Source: Streptomyces dysideae (GTDB taxonomy: Bacteria > Actinomycetota > Actinomycetes > Streptomycetales > Streptomycetaceae). Taken from it: a stretch of DNA of 64,000 nt. The notes below the pieces were generated by a model. It was not told the DNA's origin and ran no database searches. It was given only the letters and a program-made list of their open reading frames with translations. Position numbers and translations under genes: made by a program. Below, in pieces: positions 26,202 through 34,714 of the stretch. Numbering within the stretch: position 1 is the stretch's first letter; each line of letters begins with the position of its first letter. The DNA lies in assembly GCF_001514305.1 (NCBI RefSeq), contig NZ_KQ949102.1, forward strand, positions 1-64,000, written 5' to 3'.

Positions 26202-27893
26202 TCAGACCGACGGCGCGGAGAACCGTTGCCGCAGCTCCGCCTTGCGGACCTTGCCGGTCAGCGTCTTGGGGAGCGCGGGCAGCAGCTCAAGGCGGTCGGG
26301 CAGGAAGCGGGTGTCCTGGCCCGACTCCCGCAGATGGGCGCGGATGTCGTCGAGGGACGGTTCCTCGCCGTCGGCCGGGACCACCGCCGCGCAGATCGCG
26401 GTCCCGCCGGGGTGCGTCGCCGACGGCAGACCCACCACCGCGGCCTCGACCGCCTTCGGATGGCTGCCGATCATGGCCTCCGACTCCGTCATCGGCGCCA
26501 CCAGGCCGTCGCGGACGATCGCGTCGCGGGCCCGGCCGATGATGCGGATGCCGCCCCGGCCGTCGTCCCGCGCGAGGTCCCCGGTGTCGAACCAGCCGTC
26601 CGCGCCCAGCTCCGCCGCGAACGCCTCCTCGCGCCGGTAGTAGCCGAGCGCCAGTGACGCGCCGCGCACCTTCAGCCGGCCCACGAAGTCGCTCTCGCCG
26701 TCGATACCCGAAGGGTCGATACGGGTCTCCATGGCGTCGATGGCGCGGCCGTTGCTGTGCGCCGCCCAATCGGCGGGGTCCGTCGGCCGTGTCATGGTCA
26801 CCGGGCCGTTCTCCGACATGCCCCACAGGGAGTGCGCGCGGGCGCCCAGGGCGTCGTGGACCTCGTGGGCCAGCTCCGCGAGGACCGGCGCGGAGCCGAT
26901 CACCACGTGCCGCAGCGACGCCGTGTCCCGCTTCTCCGCCCGCTGCGAGGCGGCCACGTCGGCGAGCGTGGCGGGCGGCCCGTACAGCAGCGTGGCGCCG
27001 TAGCGCTCCACCAGGTCCAGCAGCGCCTCGTTCCTGCGGATGTCCTGGAAGGCCACCGTGCCGCCGAGCATGACTCCCGCGAGGACGCCCTGCGCGAAGC
27101 CCGAGTAGTGGACGAGCGGCGTGGACACCGCGGCGACCCAGTCGTCACCGAGCCCGAAGGCGTCCACATAGCCGCGTACCGCCGAGTGGACGGTGTTCTG
27201 GCTGTGCAGCACGCCCTTGGACTCGCCCGTGGTGCCGGAGGTGAACAGGACGACGAACGGCTCGTCGGCCGTGAGCGCCAGGCCGTCAAGCTCGCCGGCC
27301 CGCCCCTCCTCGCGGGCCGTGGCCACGAAGCGGTCGTGGAACGACAGCGCGCCCTCGGGGGCCGGCCCGTCAACCACCAGCACATGGTCGAGGGAGGGGA
27401 GTTCGTCCTTGAGCTTGGTGACGATCTCCGCGAGCGGGGTGCCCGACCAGTCGGGGAGCGTGACGCACACCCGCGCCTCGGTGAGGCCGAGGCGGTGGCG
27501 CAGCTCGTCCTCGGGGCAGATCGGCGAGATCGGACAGATGACCGCGCCGACCCGCAGGGAGGCGAACATCAGCGCCACCATCTCCCACCGGTTGGGGAGC
27601 TGGACGGCGACGAAGTCGCCCCGCCGCACGCCGAGGTCCAGCAGCGCCAGCGCGAACCGGTCGGTGAGCCGGGCCAGTTCGGCGTAGTCGAGGGTGTCCG
27701 TGCGGGACTCGGCGATCCGGCGGCCCGCGACGGCGAGTTTGTGCGGCCGGGTCCGTGCCTGGCGGTGCAGGTCGTCGAGGAAGGTCTCGTCCCGCCACCA
27801 ACCCCGGCGCCGGTACTCGGCCGCCCGCTCCTCGCCGGACAGGGCCGCCAGATCGGTGTGCCCTGCCGGGTCGGTGGTGGCCGCCGTGGTCAT
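26202..27893 (-). CDS. AMP-forming acyl ligase (ANL superfamily)
   Basis: A 563-aa protein with the adenylate-forming signatures VLFTSGTTGESKGV, LWGMSENGPVT and WFDTGDLARDD, plus a C-terminal lysine motif (LPKTLTGKVRKAEL). It resembles cyclohexanecarboxylate/medium-chain acyl-CoA ligases. It overlaps the upstream dehydrogenase stop by ATGA. No carrier (PCP/ACP) gene of the 4'-phosphopantetheine type is nearby, so it should make an acyl-AMP or acyl-CoA, or directly an amide. It is a candidate for activating the product acid for coupling. Confidence 0.9.
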   Translation of the reverse strand: MTTAATTDPAGHTDLAALSGEERAAEYRRRGWWRDETFLDDLHRQARTRPHKLAVAGRRIAESRTDTLDYAELARLTDRFALALLDLGVRRGDFVAVQLPNRWEMVALMFASLRVGAVICPISPICPEDELRHRLGLTEARVCVTLPDWSGTPLAEIVTKLKDELPSLDHVLVVDGPAPEGALSFHDRFVATAREEGRAGELDGLALTADEPFVVLFTSGTTGESKGVLHSQNTVHSAVRGYVDAFGLGDDWVAAVSTPLVHYSGFAQGVLAGVMLGGTVAFQDIRRNEALLDLVERYGATLLYGPPATLADVAASQRAEKRDTASLRHVVIGSAPVLAELAHEVHDALGARAHSLWGMSENGPVTMTRPTDPADWAAHSNGRAIDAMETRIDPSGIDGESDFVGRLKVRGASLALGYYRREEAFAAELGADGWFDTGDLARDDGRGGIRIIGRARDAIVRDGLVAPMTESEAMIGSHPKAVEAAVVGLPSATHPGGTAICAAVVPADGEEPSLDDIRAHLRESGQDTRFLPDRLELLPALPKTLTGKVRKAELRQRFSAPSV

Positions 27894-29008
27894 CGGCGCT
27901 CCTTCCCGCGGACGTGGAGCAGTTCGGGCAGTGGGTCGCCCGCACGTCCGGCGGCGATCTCCAGCAGGTCCCTGGTGTTGCGGCGCACACAGTCACCGAC
28001 CCAGTCGAAGACCCACGCCTTGCGGGCCTCGGCCGCCAGGTCGAAGGGCACGACCCGGGTGACGGCCAGGGCGGCCGAGCCGGCGCCCCCGATGTTGGCG
28101 ATCACACCCGGGACCAGGGAGGCACCCGAGGCCTGCACCTTCTCGCGTGCCTCGGCGGTGGAGGCGATGTTGGCGCCCTCGACCACCAGTCTGGCCCGCA
28201 GCCGGTGCGCGTTGTCCGCGTTCAGCGCGTATTTCTGCGCCGCCAGGACCAGCAGGTCGGCGTCGACGTCCAGCCAGGAGTCCGGCTCGGCGGAGACGGT
28301 GACGTGCTGCGGCAGCCGGGAGCGGTCGATGCGCCCGAACTCGTCGGTGACGGCGACCAGATCGGCCACCGGCAGCCGGTCGGCGCTGATGGTGCCGTCC
28401 ACGTCGGCGACGCCCACGATCACATGCCCGCGGTCCTCCAGGAACCGTGCGACGGCCCGGCCCACCGCGCCGAAGCCCTGCACCACGACCCGGGCCGAGC
28501 TCGTACGGCCGCTCGCCTCCAGGGCGGTGACCGCGGCGACGCCGACACCATGACCGGTGCAGTCGATCAGCGGCTCGTAGTAGGTGCGCCAGTCGATCGG
28601 CATGTCCGGGGCGCCCAGCCGGTAGCGGGGGTCGTAGCCGGCCTCGGCGAAGAACACGGCCCGGTCGGCCGGGGTGACGCCCATGTCGATGCCGAGGTGG
28701 ATACCGCCGTGCAGCAGCGGCTTCACGGTACGGCCGAAGGTGCGGAACGTCTCCTCGCGGTCGGTGCCGTCGGAGACGATGCCGCCCTTGGCTCCGCCGA
28801 TGGGCAGACCGGCCAGCGTGAACTTCTGGGTCATGTCACGGGCGAGGCCGGCCACCTCCTCCTCGGTGACCCCGGGCGTCATCCGCACACCGCCCATGGC
28901 CAGACCGTCGTACAGCGAGTCGACGACCACCCAGCCCTTGAGCGCGCCGCCGCTGCCGTTCAGATGGACCGTGAACGCGGGGTCCTGTGGGGTTTCCAGT
29001 TCACTCAT
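27890..29008 (-). CDS. Glu/Leu/Phe/Val dehydrogenase
   Basis: A 372-aa protein starting at ATG 29008 with GAGGA upstream. Residues 30-90 hold the catalytic domain (GGVRMTPGVTEEEV, LPIGGAKGGI with the catalytic Lys), and the Rossmann domain follows (VVVQGFGAVGRAVARFLE; LVVEGANIASTAEA; VPGVIANIGGA). The enzyme performs NAD(P)-linked oxidative deamination or reductive amination of an amino acid. In this operon it may aminate a pathway intermediate or recycle glutamate for the aminotransferase and amidotransferase. Confidence 0.9.
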   Translation of the reverse strand: MSELETPQDPAFTVHLNGSGGALKGWVVVDSLYDGLAMGGVRMTPGVTEEEVAGLARDMTQKFTLAGLPIGGAKGGIVSDGTDREETFRTFGRTVKPLLHGGIHLGIDMGVTPADRAVFFAEAGYDPRYRLGAPDMPIDWRTYYEPLIDCTGHGVGVAAVTALEASGRTSSARVVVQGFGAVGRAVARFLEDRGHVIVGVADVDGTISADRLPVADLVAVTDEFGRIDRSRLPQHVTVSAEPDSWLDVDADLLVLAAQKYALNADNAHRLRARLVVEGANIASTAEAREKVQASGASLVPGVIANIGGAGSAALAVTRVVPFDLAAEARKAWVFDWVGDCVRRNTRDLLEIAAGRAGDPLPELLHVRGKERR

Positions 29009-29038
29009 TGCCAAGTCCTCGCTAGGTAGGTGCGTATG

Positions 29039-29602
29039 TCACTGGTAGAGCTGGGCGAAGCCGCGCAGGATCTCCAGGCCGTCGCTGCGGAACTCCAGAT
29101 GTGCCTGGGCGCCGAAGATCCGGCCGTCGTCGGAGCGCAGGAACTCCACGGGCGCGTGCTTGGAGCGGCCGATGGAGCGGAAGCCCTCGGGGGCCTCTTG
29201 GAGGTAGAGGGTGTGCCGGTGGAAGACGGTCACCGTCGGCTTGACGTAGGTGAACAGCGGCTCGGACTTGTCGACCTGCGCCTCGTGGCCGCCGACCCGC
29301 TGCGGGCCCTCGGCGAGCTTGCCGCCGGCCGCGACCGCGAGGATCTGCATACCGCCGCAGATCCCGAGGACCGGGACGTCGGCGCCCATCACGAGATCCA
29401 CGAGCGGCTTGTAGTGGTCGCGGTCGTAGGCCCGCACCTTGGTGCCGCTCAGGACGATCGCCTGGTAGCGGCCGTCGAGCCGGGCCGGCACGGACGTCGC
29501 GTCGACCGCCTCGGTGTCCGAGCCCAGCTCCTCGAACCGCTTGCGGAGCTGCTTCAGTGACAGCGTTCCGTTGTTGACGACGAGTACACGGGAGTGCGCC
29601 AC
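29039..29602 (-). CDS. Class I glutamine amidotransferase
   Basis: A 187-aa protein starting at GTG 29602. The Cys nucleophile is in GICGGMQILA and the His/Glu pair in FGAQAHLEF, giving the complete class I triad. The length equals stand-alone GATase domains such as archaeal GuaA N-subunits. It should release ammonia from glutamine for a partner enzyme. Directly upstream are LysZ, LysY and LysX; a glutaminase subunit is not part of the usual LysW pathway, so it suggests an amidation or deamidation step specific to this cluster. Confidence 0.85.
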   Translation of the reverse strand: MAHSRVLVVNNGTLSLKQLRKRFEELGSDTEAVDATSVPARLDGRYQAIVLSGTKVRAYDRDHYKPLVDLVMGADVPVLGICGGMQILAVAAGGKLAEGPQRVGGHEAQVDKSEPLFTYVKPTVTVFHRHTLYLQEAPEGFRSIGRSKHAPVEFLRSDDGRIFGAQAHLEFRSDGLEILRGFAQLYQ

Positions 29603-29613
29603 GTGCTTGCTCC

Positions 29614-30417
29614 TCAGGTGCGTGTGATGACGGTGCCGGTGTGGGCGGCGAGCAGGTCCGTGACGGCCGCGCTGCCGATGACGACGTGCTCCACACCCGC
29701 GTCCAGGGCCTCGCCGGCGGCCCGCAGCTTCTTGCGCATGCCGCCGGTGGCGCCCTTGTCGCGGAAGGCGGCCGCGGCCTTCGCGGTGATCCGGCGCACC
29801 GGTTCCCCGTCGACCAGCAGATGGGCGACATCGGTGACGAGCACCAGATGGCCGGCACCGGTGGCGCCGGCGATCGCGGCGGCGGCCCGGTCGGCGTCGG
29901 TGTTGACCTCCTTGCCCGCCGCGTTCCTGGCCAGCGGGGTGACGAGGTAGGCGTGGCCCGGCTGGAGGTTCTTCAGTGCCGACGGGTCCACCCTGGTGAT
30001 CGGGCCGACGAGGTTCTCCAGCTCGACGAGCTGCTTGTCCTGCCACCACCAGCGCTCGCCCTCGCCGGCGGCGACCAGTCCGTCGCTGCCGACCAGCCGC
30101 TCCGCCGTGATGCCGCGCTGTTCGAGGCGGCCGAGGACGTCCTCGCCCAGCCGGGCGCTGACGGTCTTGATGTCGGCGATGACCTCGGGGGTCGTCCAGC
30201 GGCTCTGGTTCCCGTAGCGGTCGCGCAGGATCGCCGACGGCTCGCTGTAGCGGGGGCGGAGCTGCTTCAGCGGCTTGGACCAGCCGTGCACCAGCACCAG
30301 CGGCCGCTCCCGGCCGTGCCGGGCGAGGTCGTCCCACCAGCCACCGGCCAGGTCGTCCAGGCAACTGCCGCCCAGCTTCACCACGGTGGGCGTGCTCACG
30401 GGTGTCGTCTCGCTCAT
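29614..30417 (-). CDS. lysZ: LysZ-type [amino-group carrier protein]-aminoadipate/glutamate kinase
   Basis: A 267-aa amino-acid kinase. VVKLGGSCLDD is the N-terminal phosphate loop; VLVHGWSKPL, NTDADRAAAAIA and KGATGGMRKKL are further family signatures. LysZ phosphorylates the side-chain carboxyl of an amino acid linked to the LysW-type carrier. Its ATG overlaps the LysY stop by four bases. Similarity to N-acetylglutamate kinase is expected, but the linked lysW, lysX and lysY identify the carrier-protein version. Confidence 0.85.
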   Translation of the reverse strand: MSETTPVSTPTVVKLGGSCLDDLAGGWWDDLARHGRERPLVLVHGWSKPLKQLRPRYSEPSAILRDRYGNQSRWTTPEVIADIKTVSARLGEDVLGRLEQRGITAERLVGSDGLVAAGEGERWWWQDKQLVELENLVGPITRVDPSALKNLQPGHAYLVTPLARNAAGKEVNTDADRAAAAIAGATGAGHLVLVTDVAHLLVDGEPVRRITAKAAAAFRDKGATGGMRKKLRAAGEALDAGVEHVVIGSAAVTDLLAAHTGTVITRT

Positions 30418-31469
30418 GCGGGCATCACCGGCTGCATGGTCAGGCCCGTCTCCTCGGGCAGTCCGAAGCGGATGTTGGCGGCCTGTACGGCCTGCCCCGC
30501 CGCACCCTTGACCAGGTTGTCGAGGGCGGCGAGCACGACGATCCGGTCGCCGTCCTCGTCGTGCAGGACCGTCACATCGCAGTAGTTGGAGCCCAGGACG
30601 GCCTGCGGGTCCGGCACCGGGATCAGCGTCTCGGCGTGCCGGCGCACCCGCACGAAACGGTGCCCCTTGTAGAAGCGCACATACGCCCGCTGCAGCTCCC
30701 GCTGGTCGACGGCGTCGTCCGTGAAGACGTACGAGCTGGTCAGTAGCCCGCGCACATGCGAGACGCCGTACGCCGACATGGTCAGCGAGCCGATCGTGCC
30801 GGGCTTGCCACGCTCCAGGAAGTCACCGACCTCGGCGGCGTGCCGGTGCCCGGTCGGGGAGTACGGGGCGATCGCGCCGCTGCGGAACGGGTGCAGGTCG
30901 GGGGTGCGCAGTTGCAGCCCGCCGCCGCTGGAGCCGCTCTTGCCGTCCACCACCACGGTCTTCAGGTCGAGGCCGAGGCCGAGGGTGAGCGGGGCGAGGC
31001 CCAGAGTGATCGCGGTGGCGTAGCAGCCGGGCAGCGAGATGAGCGCGGCGTCCGTCAACTGGTCGCCGACCAGCTCCGGTACGCCGTACACGAAACGGTC
31101 GGCGAGATCCGTGCGCCGCTTGACCTTCGGGTACCAGCGGTCGTGCAGCTCCGGGGTGCGGATGCGGAAGGCGCCGCTGAGGTCCACGACGGCCGGCACC
31201 CGGTCCGCGAGGAGCGCGGCCAGCTCCGCCGACACCGGTGCCGGGGTGGCCAGGAAGACGACGTCGACCTGGTCGGCGATCTCCTCGGTGACCGGCTGCA
31301 CCGTCAGACCCAGGTCGAGGCGGAGGTTCGGGTGCAGCTCGGCCGGGCGGCGGCCGATGTTCGAGGAGCCGCCGAGGAAGGTCAGCTCCATGTCGGGATG
31401 CTGGGTGATCAGTCGGATGAGATCGCCGCCGGCGAGCCCGGAGGCGCCGACGACTCCTGCGCGGATCAT
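30414..31469 (-). CDS. lysY: LysY-type carrier-protein-acyl-phosphate reductase
   Basis: A 351-aa protein of the ArgC/LysY family. VVGASGLAGGDLIRLI is the NADP-binding loop; the catalytic Cys is in LISLPGCYATAI. DGKSGSSGGGLQLR and PYSPTGHRHAAEV are typical. It reduces the carrier-bound acyl phosphate from LysZ to a semialdehyde. Four-base overlaps with both neighbours show tight coupling. Confidence 0.9.
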   Translation of the reverse strand: MIRAGVVGASGLAGGDLIRLITQHPDMELTFLGGSSNIGRRPAELHPNLRLDLGLTVQPVTEEIADQVDVVFLATPAPVSAELAALLADRVPAVVDLSGAFRIRTPELHDRWYPKVKRRTDLADRFVYGVPELVGDQLTDAALISLPGCYATAITLGLAPLTLGLGLDLKTVVVDGKSGSSGGGLQLRTPDLHPFRSGAIAPYSPTGHRHAAEVGDFLERGKPGTIGSLTMSAYGVSHVRGLLTSSYVFTDDAVDQRELQRAYVRFYKGHRFVRVRRHAETLIPVPDPQAVLGSNYCDVTVLHDEDGDRIVVLAALDNLVKGAAGQAVQAANIRFGLPEETGLTMQPVMPA

Positions 31470-32317
31470 GCGATCAGCTCCTGGACGTAACGGGCGACGG
31501 CCGACGGGATGTCCGCCCCGGTCGCCGAGGCCACCGCCCGGAAACCGGGGGCGTGGTTGACCTCGTTGACGACGTAGCCGTCGGGGGTGGCGAAGAGGTC
31601 GACTCCGTAGATGCCGGGGCCGAGTTCGCCCACCACACCGTCGATGATCTTCAGCACGTCGGGGTCGTGGGCGACGGCGCGGCTGCTGTTGCCGAGCGCC
31701 GCGTTGTTGCGCCAGTCCGTGCCGCCGGAGGCGAACTCGGCGGCGCCGACCAGCTCGTGCCCGACGACCAGGCAGCGCACCGAGGTGCCGCCGCCCAGGT
31801 ACGGCTCGACCAGGCAGGCCTGCTCGAAGGCGTGCCCGAGGTCCTCGACGTAGTCGTAAACGGACTGGGCGGTGTCGGCGTCCCGGATCAGCGTGACCCG
31901 CTTGCCCATGCCGCCGTAGACCGGCTTGAGGACCAGCGGGAGCTCCAGCTCATCGAGGGCCTTGGTGAAGTCCTTGCGGGACAGTGCGAGCCGGTAGTCC
32001 GGCACGGGAACGCCCGCAATGCGCAGCACGGTGCGCAGGACCGCCTTGTTCTCACAGGCGTGCACCGCCCTGGCCGAGTTGAGGACCGGCACTCCGGCCG
32101 CCTCGGCGAGGGTGGCGATCAGGCCGCCGCGTGTGTAGCTGCGGCTGCGCAGCAGCAGCGCTTCGTAGTCACGCACGGACGGCGCGTCCGGGTGCCCGAG
32201 GCACAGGGACTCGTCGTTGACCCACTCAATGGTGAGGCCGAACTCCGGTGCGGCCTTGATCAGCTCACGTTCCTCCCAGCTGATCCGGTCCGCGACGAGA
32301 GCGACGTTGCGGGGCAT
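31466..32317 (-). CDS. lysX: LysX-type ATP-grasp ligase for the amino-group carrier protein
   Basis: A 283-aa RimK-like ATP-grasp ligase. LVLKPVYGGMGKRVTLI is the ATP-grasp loop, GIYGVDLFATP and NEVNHAPGF are the Mg/ATP and C-terminal substrate motifs of the LysX/ArgX group. The family joins the alpha-amino group of aminoadipate, glutamate or a related amino acid to the C-terminal Glu side chain of LysW. It starts one base after the lysW stop. The substrate choice cannot be read securely from the motif. Confidence 0.9.
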   Translation of the reverse strand: MPRNVALVADRISWEERELIKAAPEFGLTIEWVNDESLCLGHPDAPSVRDYEALLLRSRSYTRGGLIATLAEAAGVPVLNSARAVHACENKAVLRTVLRIAGVPVPDYRLALSRKDFTKALDELELPLVLKPVYGGMGKRVTLIRDADTAQSVYDYVEDLGHAFEQACLVEPYLGGGTSVRCLVVGHELVGAAEFASGGTDWRNNAALGNSSRAVAHDPDVLKIIDGVVGELGPGIYGVDLFATPDGYVVNEVNHAPGFRAVASATGADIPSAVARYVQELIA

Positions 32318-32318
32318 C

Positions 32319-32504
32319 TCACTGCCCCCAGTCGCGCAGCTGCACCTCGACCATCTGCAGGGTCAGCCTGCCGTCCTGGACGCCTTCGACGCGCAGCGTG
32401 AGCATGCATTCGGGGCACGAGAGGGTCTCGCCCCGGTCGATCGGCGGCACCGTCAGGTCGGTCTCGCATTCGGGGCAGATGCCGTTGAGGGTAGCGGTGG
32501 GCAT
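32319..32504 (-). CDS. lysW: LysW-type amino-group carrier protein with atypical RDWGQ end
   Basis: A 61-aa protein starting at ATG 32504, with AAGGAG 6-7 bases upstream. GICPECETDL and TLSCPECMLTL form the CPxC...CPxC zinc site of LysW/amino-group carrier proteins. The usual C-terminus EDWGE, whose last Glu carries the substrate, is replaced by RDWGQ: the final codons read CGC GAC TGG GGG CAG TGA. The terminal Gln has no free side-chain carboxyl, so standard LysX chemistry would not be possible unless it is first deamidated or another carboxyl is used. The rest of the protein is intact, and its lysX, lysY and lysZ partners are all present. Confidence 0.9.
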   Translation of the reverse strand: MPTATLNGICPECETDLTVPPIDRGETLSCPECMLTLRVEGVQDGRLTLQMVEVQLRDWGQ

Positions 32505-32546
32505 GGTCAACTCCTTGTGTGTGCAGGTGAATCGAGGAGGGGAGAG

Positions 32547-33707
32547 TCAGGCGGCCTGGAAGTCGATGGCGGCCTTGCGGATGGCGTCCCGGTCGAGCAG
32601 CGGGGCCCCGCCGAACTCCTGCCGCCGCACGAGCCACGGCGTGAACGCGTCGACGTCGACGAAGACGCCCGAGCCGTCGAGGGCCCACTTGACGAGCGCG
32701 GTGGTGAGACGGCTGCGGACCCGCAGCTCGCGGCTGTTGCCGACGAGTTCGGCGGGCAGCGTCTCGTACGCCTCGGGATGGCTCAGCTGACCCGGCAGCT
32801 CGTACGCGAACGCGTGCGGGGTGGTCGGCCCCGACTGGAACGCCTCGCCGAGGCCGGCGCCCTTGAGCGCGACCCGTGACAGTTCGGTGAGATGGGCCAG
32901 GTCGAAGCGGGTGTCGCCGTGGATGACGCGCAGCGAGGTGAGCAGCTCGGCCAGCGGGGCGTTGCCGCCGCGCTCGCCGATGCCGCCGACGGTCGCCGAG
33001 ATCCACCGCGCTCCCGCACGCACGGCGGCGAGGGAGTTGGCGACGGCCATGCCGAGCATGTTGTGCGAGTGGATCTCGATCTCGGAGCCGTCGATCGCGG
33101 TGAGGTCGGCGATCACCTTCTCCATCTGCCAGGGCGACAGATACGCGACGGTCTCCGCGAGCCGGAACCGGTCGGCACCGGCTTCGAAGCCCGCGGTGAC
33201 ATAGGGGACGAGCCGCTCCTTGGGGGTGCGGGCGCCGTCCTCGCCGCTGAACGTGACGTGGAAGCCCCGCTCCTTGGCCTGGGTGATCGCCGAACGGGCC
33301 AGCGTCTGGAGGAACTTGGGGCTGGGCGAGCCCAGCTTCAGCTTGGCGTGCTGCTCCGAGGTGGGGATGGAGTACATGATGTGCCGCACGCCCAGCCGCT
33401 CGGCCTCGTCGAGGGCCTTCGCGACCTGCTGGCGGTCGCGCACGACGACGAGCGTCATGCTGCGCTCGGGGCCGATGGCCTCGTGCGTGACGAGCACGAG
33501 ATCGGCGTCCTTCGAGCCGGGGCCGGACACCATGCCGACCTCGACCAGGTCGACGCCGGTCCGCACCAGCAGCCGGGCGATGGTGGCGGCGTCCTTCGGG
33601 CCGAACTCGACGCCGGCCATGTGCGCGGAATCCCGCAGGGTCGCATCGGAAATATGGGGCGGTGCCGACAGCGCCGGTATTTCATCGGGGATTTGCTCTG
33701 TGGTCAT
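32547..33707 (-). CDS. Homocitrate/isopropylmalate synthase-like DRE-TIM enzyme
   Basis: A 386-aa protein. HISDATLRDSAHMAG is the N-terminal catalytic R-D motif, EIHSHNMLGMAVANSLAAV carries the HxH metal ligands, and GGIGERGGNAPL is the C-terminal signature of the HMGL-like family. Such enzymes condense acetyl-CoA with a 2-oxo acid or cleave the reverse. As first gene of the minus-strand operon, it may make the carbon skeleton that the carrier-protein genes then modify. The DATLRDS variant (not DTTLRDG) sets it apart from primary-metabolism homocitrate synthases. Confidence 0.85.
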   Translation of the reverse strand: MTTEQIPDEIPALSAPPHISDATLRDSAHMAGVEFGPKDAATIARLLVRTGVDLVEVGMVSGPGSKDADLVLVTHEAIGPERSMTLVVVRDRQQVAKALDEAERLGVRHIMYSIPTSEQHAKLKLGSPSPKFLQTLARSAITQAKERGFHVTFSGEDGARTPKERLVPYVTAGFEAGADRFRLAETVAYLSPWQMEKVIADLTAIDGSEIEIHSHNMLGMAVANSLAAVRAGARWISATVGGIGERGGNAPLAELLTSLRVIHGDTRFDLAHLTELSRVALKGAGLGEAFQSGPTTPHAFAYELPGQLSHPEAYETLPAELVGNSRELRVRSRLTTALVKWALDGSGVFVDVDAFTPWLVRRQEFGGAPLLDRDAIRKAAIDFQAA

Positions 33708-33915
33708 TGCCTTCCACTCCTCATGGGTTTCGGCAGGCCGTGGTCCATACGCTCTCCCGAACTCCCGGACGGGACAAGGGGATTCAGGTCAGGGTTGTGT
33801 GGGGGAGTGTCAAGAAGTGTCAGGCAGGAAAGGAAGTGCAAGGCCGATGTCCGGCCGGAGTCATTTCACGCGAGGAGGACTGCCGTTGCCGTGATGCACG
33901 TCCTACCGTGCCGGT
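33708..33915. promoter_or_regulatory. Divergent promoter region
   Basis: A 208-bp gap between the DRE-TIM synthase (minus strand) and the racemase-family gene (plus strand). It must hold the promoter of the ~11-kb carrier-protein operon. I see GGAAGTGCAAGG-type purine runs and no strong inverted repeat; no clear -35/-10 or butyrolactone-receptor palindrome was found here. Confidence 0.4.
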
Positions 33916-34668
33916 ATGGACCTTTTCTCATTGCCCAGGCTCGGAGTCGTCGTCCCACCGGAAAACCCCACGGCGGAACCGGAGTTCAATCATTTGGTGG
34001 GCGCCGCGATGAATGTGTACACTGCGCGTTTCCCGGTGACTCCCGGAGTGGCGCTGAGGGAGATGCTGGAGACGTACAACCGCGTACTGCCCGACACCCT
34101 CGGCGACTTCGGCGGCATGCGCCTCGACGCGTCCGTAGTGGCCTGCAGTGCCTCGCACTACCTGCTGAACCCGGACGGCGACCGCGCGCTGTGCGAGGAA
34201 CTGTCGGAGCGCGTCGGCCATCCCGTAGGGTCCTCGACGCAGGCGATTCTCGCGGTGTGCGAGGTGCTCGGCGTGACTCGGCTGACGCTGGTCTCGCCCT
34301 ACCAGCCGTGGCTCACCGACACCTCCCGCGCCTTCTGGGAGCGGGCCGGGCTCAAGGTGGACGACGTCGTCCTCGTCCCGGCGGCGCGGAACCCGGACGG
34401 CAGCGAGAACTTCGACCCGTACCAGGTGACCACGGGGGAGATAATGCGCCGCATACGGGAGCGCCGGCTCGCCGAGGCCAGCGCACTGCTGTTCACCGGC
34501 ACGGGCATGGGCACCCTCGCCGCGCTCACGGAACTCGCCGGCGAGGATTCCGACCGTCCGCTGTTCTCCTCGAACCTGGCGTCCGCCTGGTGGGCCCGGC
34601 GCGCGGTGGGCGACGACACCGGTGCCGTCCATCCGCTGCTGCGACGCCTGGACGAGCAGGCGGCGTGA
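33916..34668 (+). CDS. Asp/Glu racemase-superfamily protein (maleate isomerase/arylmalonate decarboxylase-like)
   Basis: A 250-aa protein. LGVVVPPENPTAEPEFN is typical of the maleate isomerase/arylmalonate decarboxylase branch. The first catalytic Cys is present in VVACSASHYLL. The position of the second Cys reads LLFTGTGMGTLAAL, with no Cys, so a two-Cys racemase mechanism is unlikely. SSNLASAWWA near the C-terminus is also typical. A one-base acid-base reaction, such as decarboxylation or isomerisation, is the safer guess. It is transcribed away from the carrier-protein operon and ends at a strong terminator. Confidence 0.75.
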   Translation: MDLFSLPRLGVVVPPENPTAEPEFNHLVGAAMNVYTARFPVTPGVALREMLETYNRVLPDTLGDFGGMRLDASVVACSASHYLLNPDGDRALCEELSERVGHPVGSSTQAILAVCEVLGVTRLTLVSPYQPWLTDTSRAFWERAGLKVDDVVLVPAARNPDGSENFDPYQVTTGEIMRRIRERRLAEASALLFTGTGMGTLAALTELAGEDSDRPLFSSNLASAWWARRAVGDDTGAVHPLLRRLDEQAA

Positions 34669-34674
34669 CACAAC

Positions 34675-34708
34675 AGAGGCCCCGGACGACGTGACGTCCG
34701 GGGCCTCT
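34675..34708. terminator. Bidirectional terminator
   Basis: A perfect 14-bp inverted repeat, AGAGGCCCCGGACG and its complement, with a 6-base loop. It sits between two converging genes (racemase-family gene and response regulator), where it can stop transcription from both sides. Confidence 0.85.
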
Positions 34709-34714
34709 GCCGTG

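Noticed and set aside
29614..32504. The lysWXYZ set as a primary lysine or arginine pathway
   Set aside because: No LysK/LysJ-type genes are present, the carrier end is atypical, and the genes are embedded with ligase, amidotransferase and monooxygenase genes.
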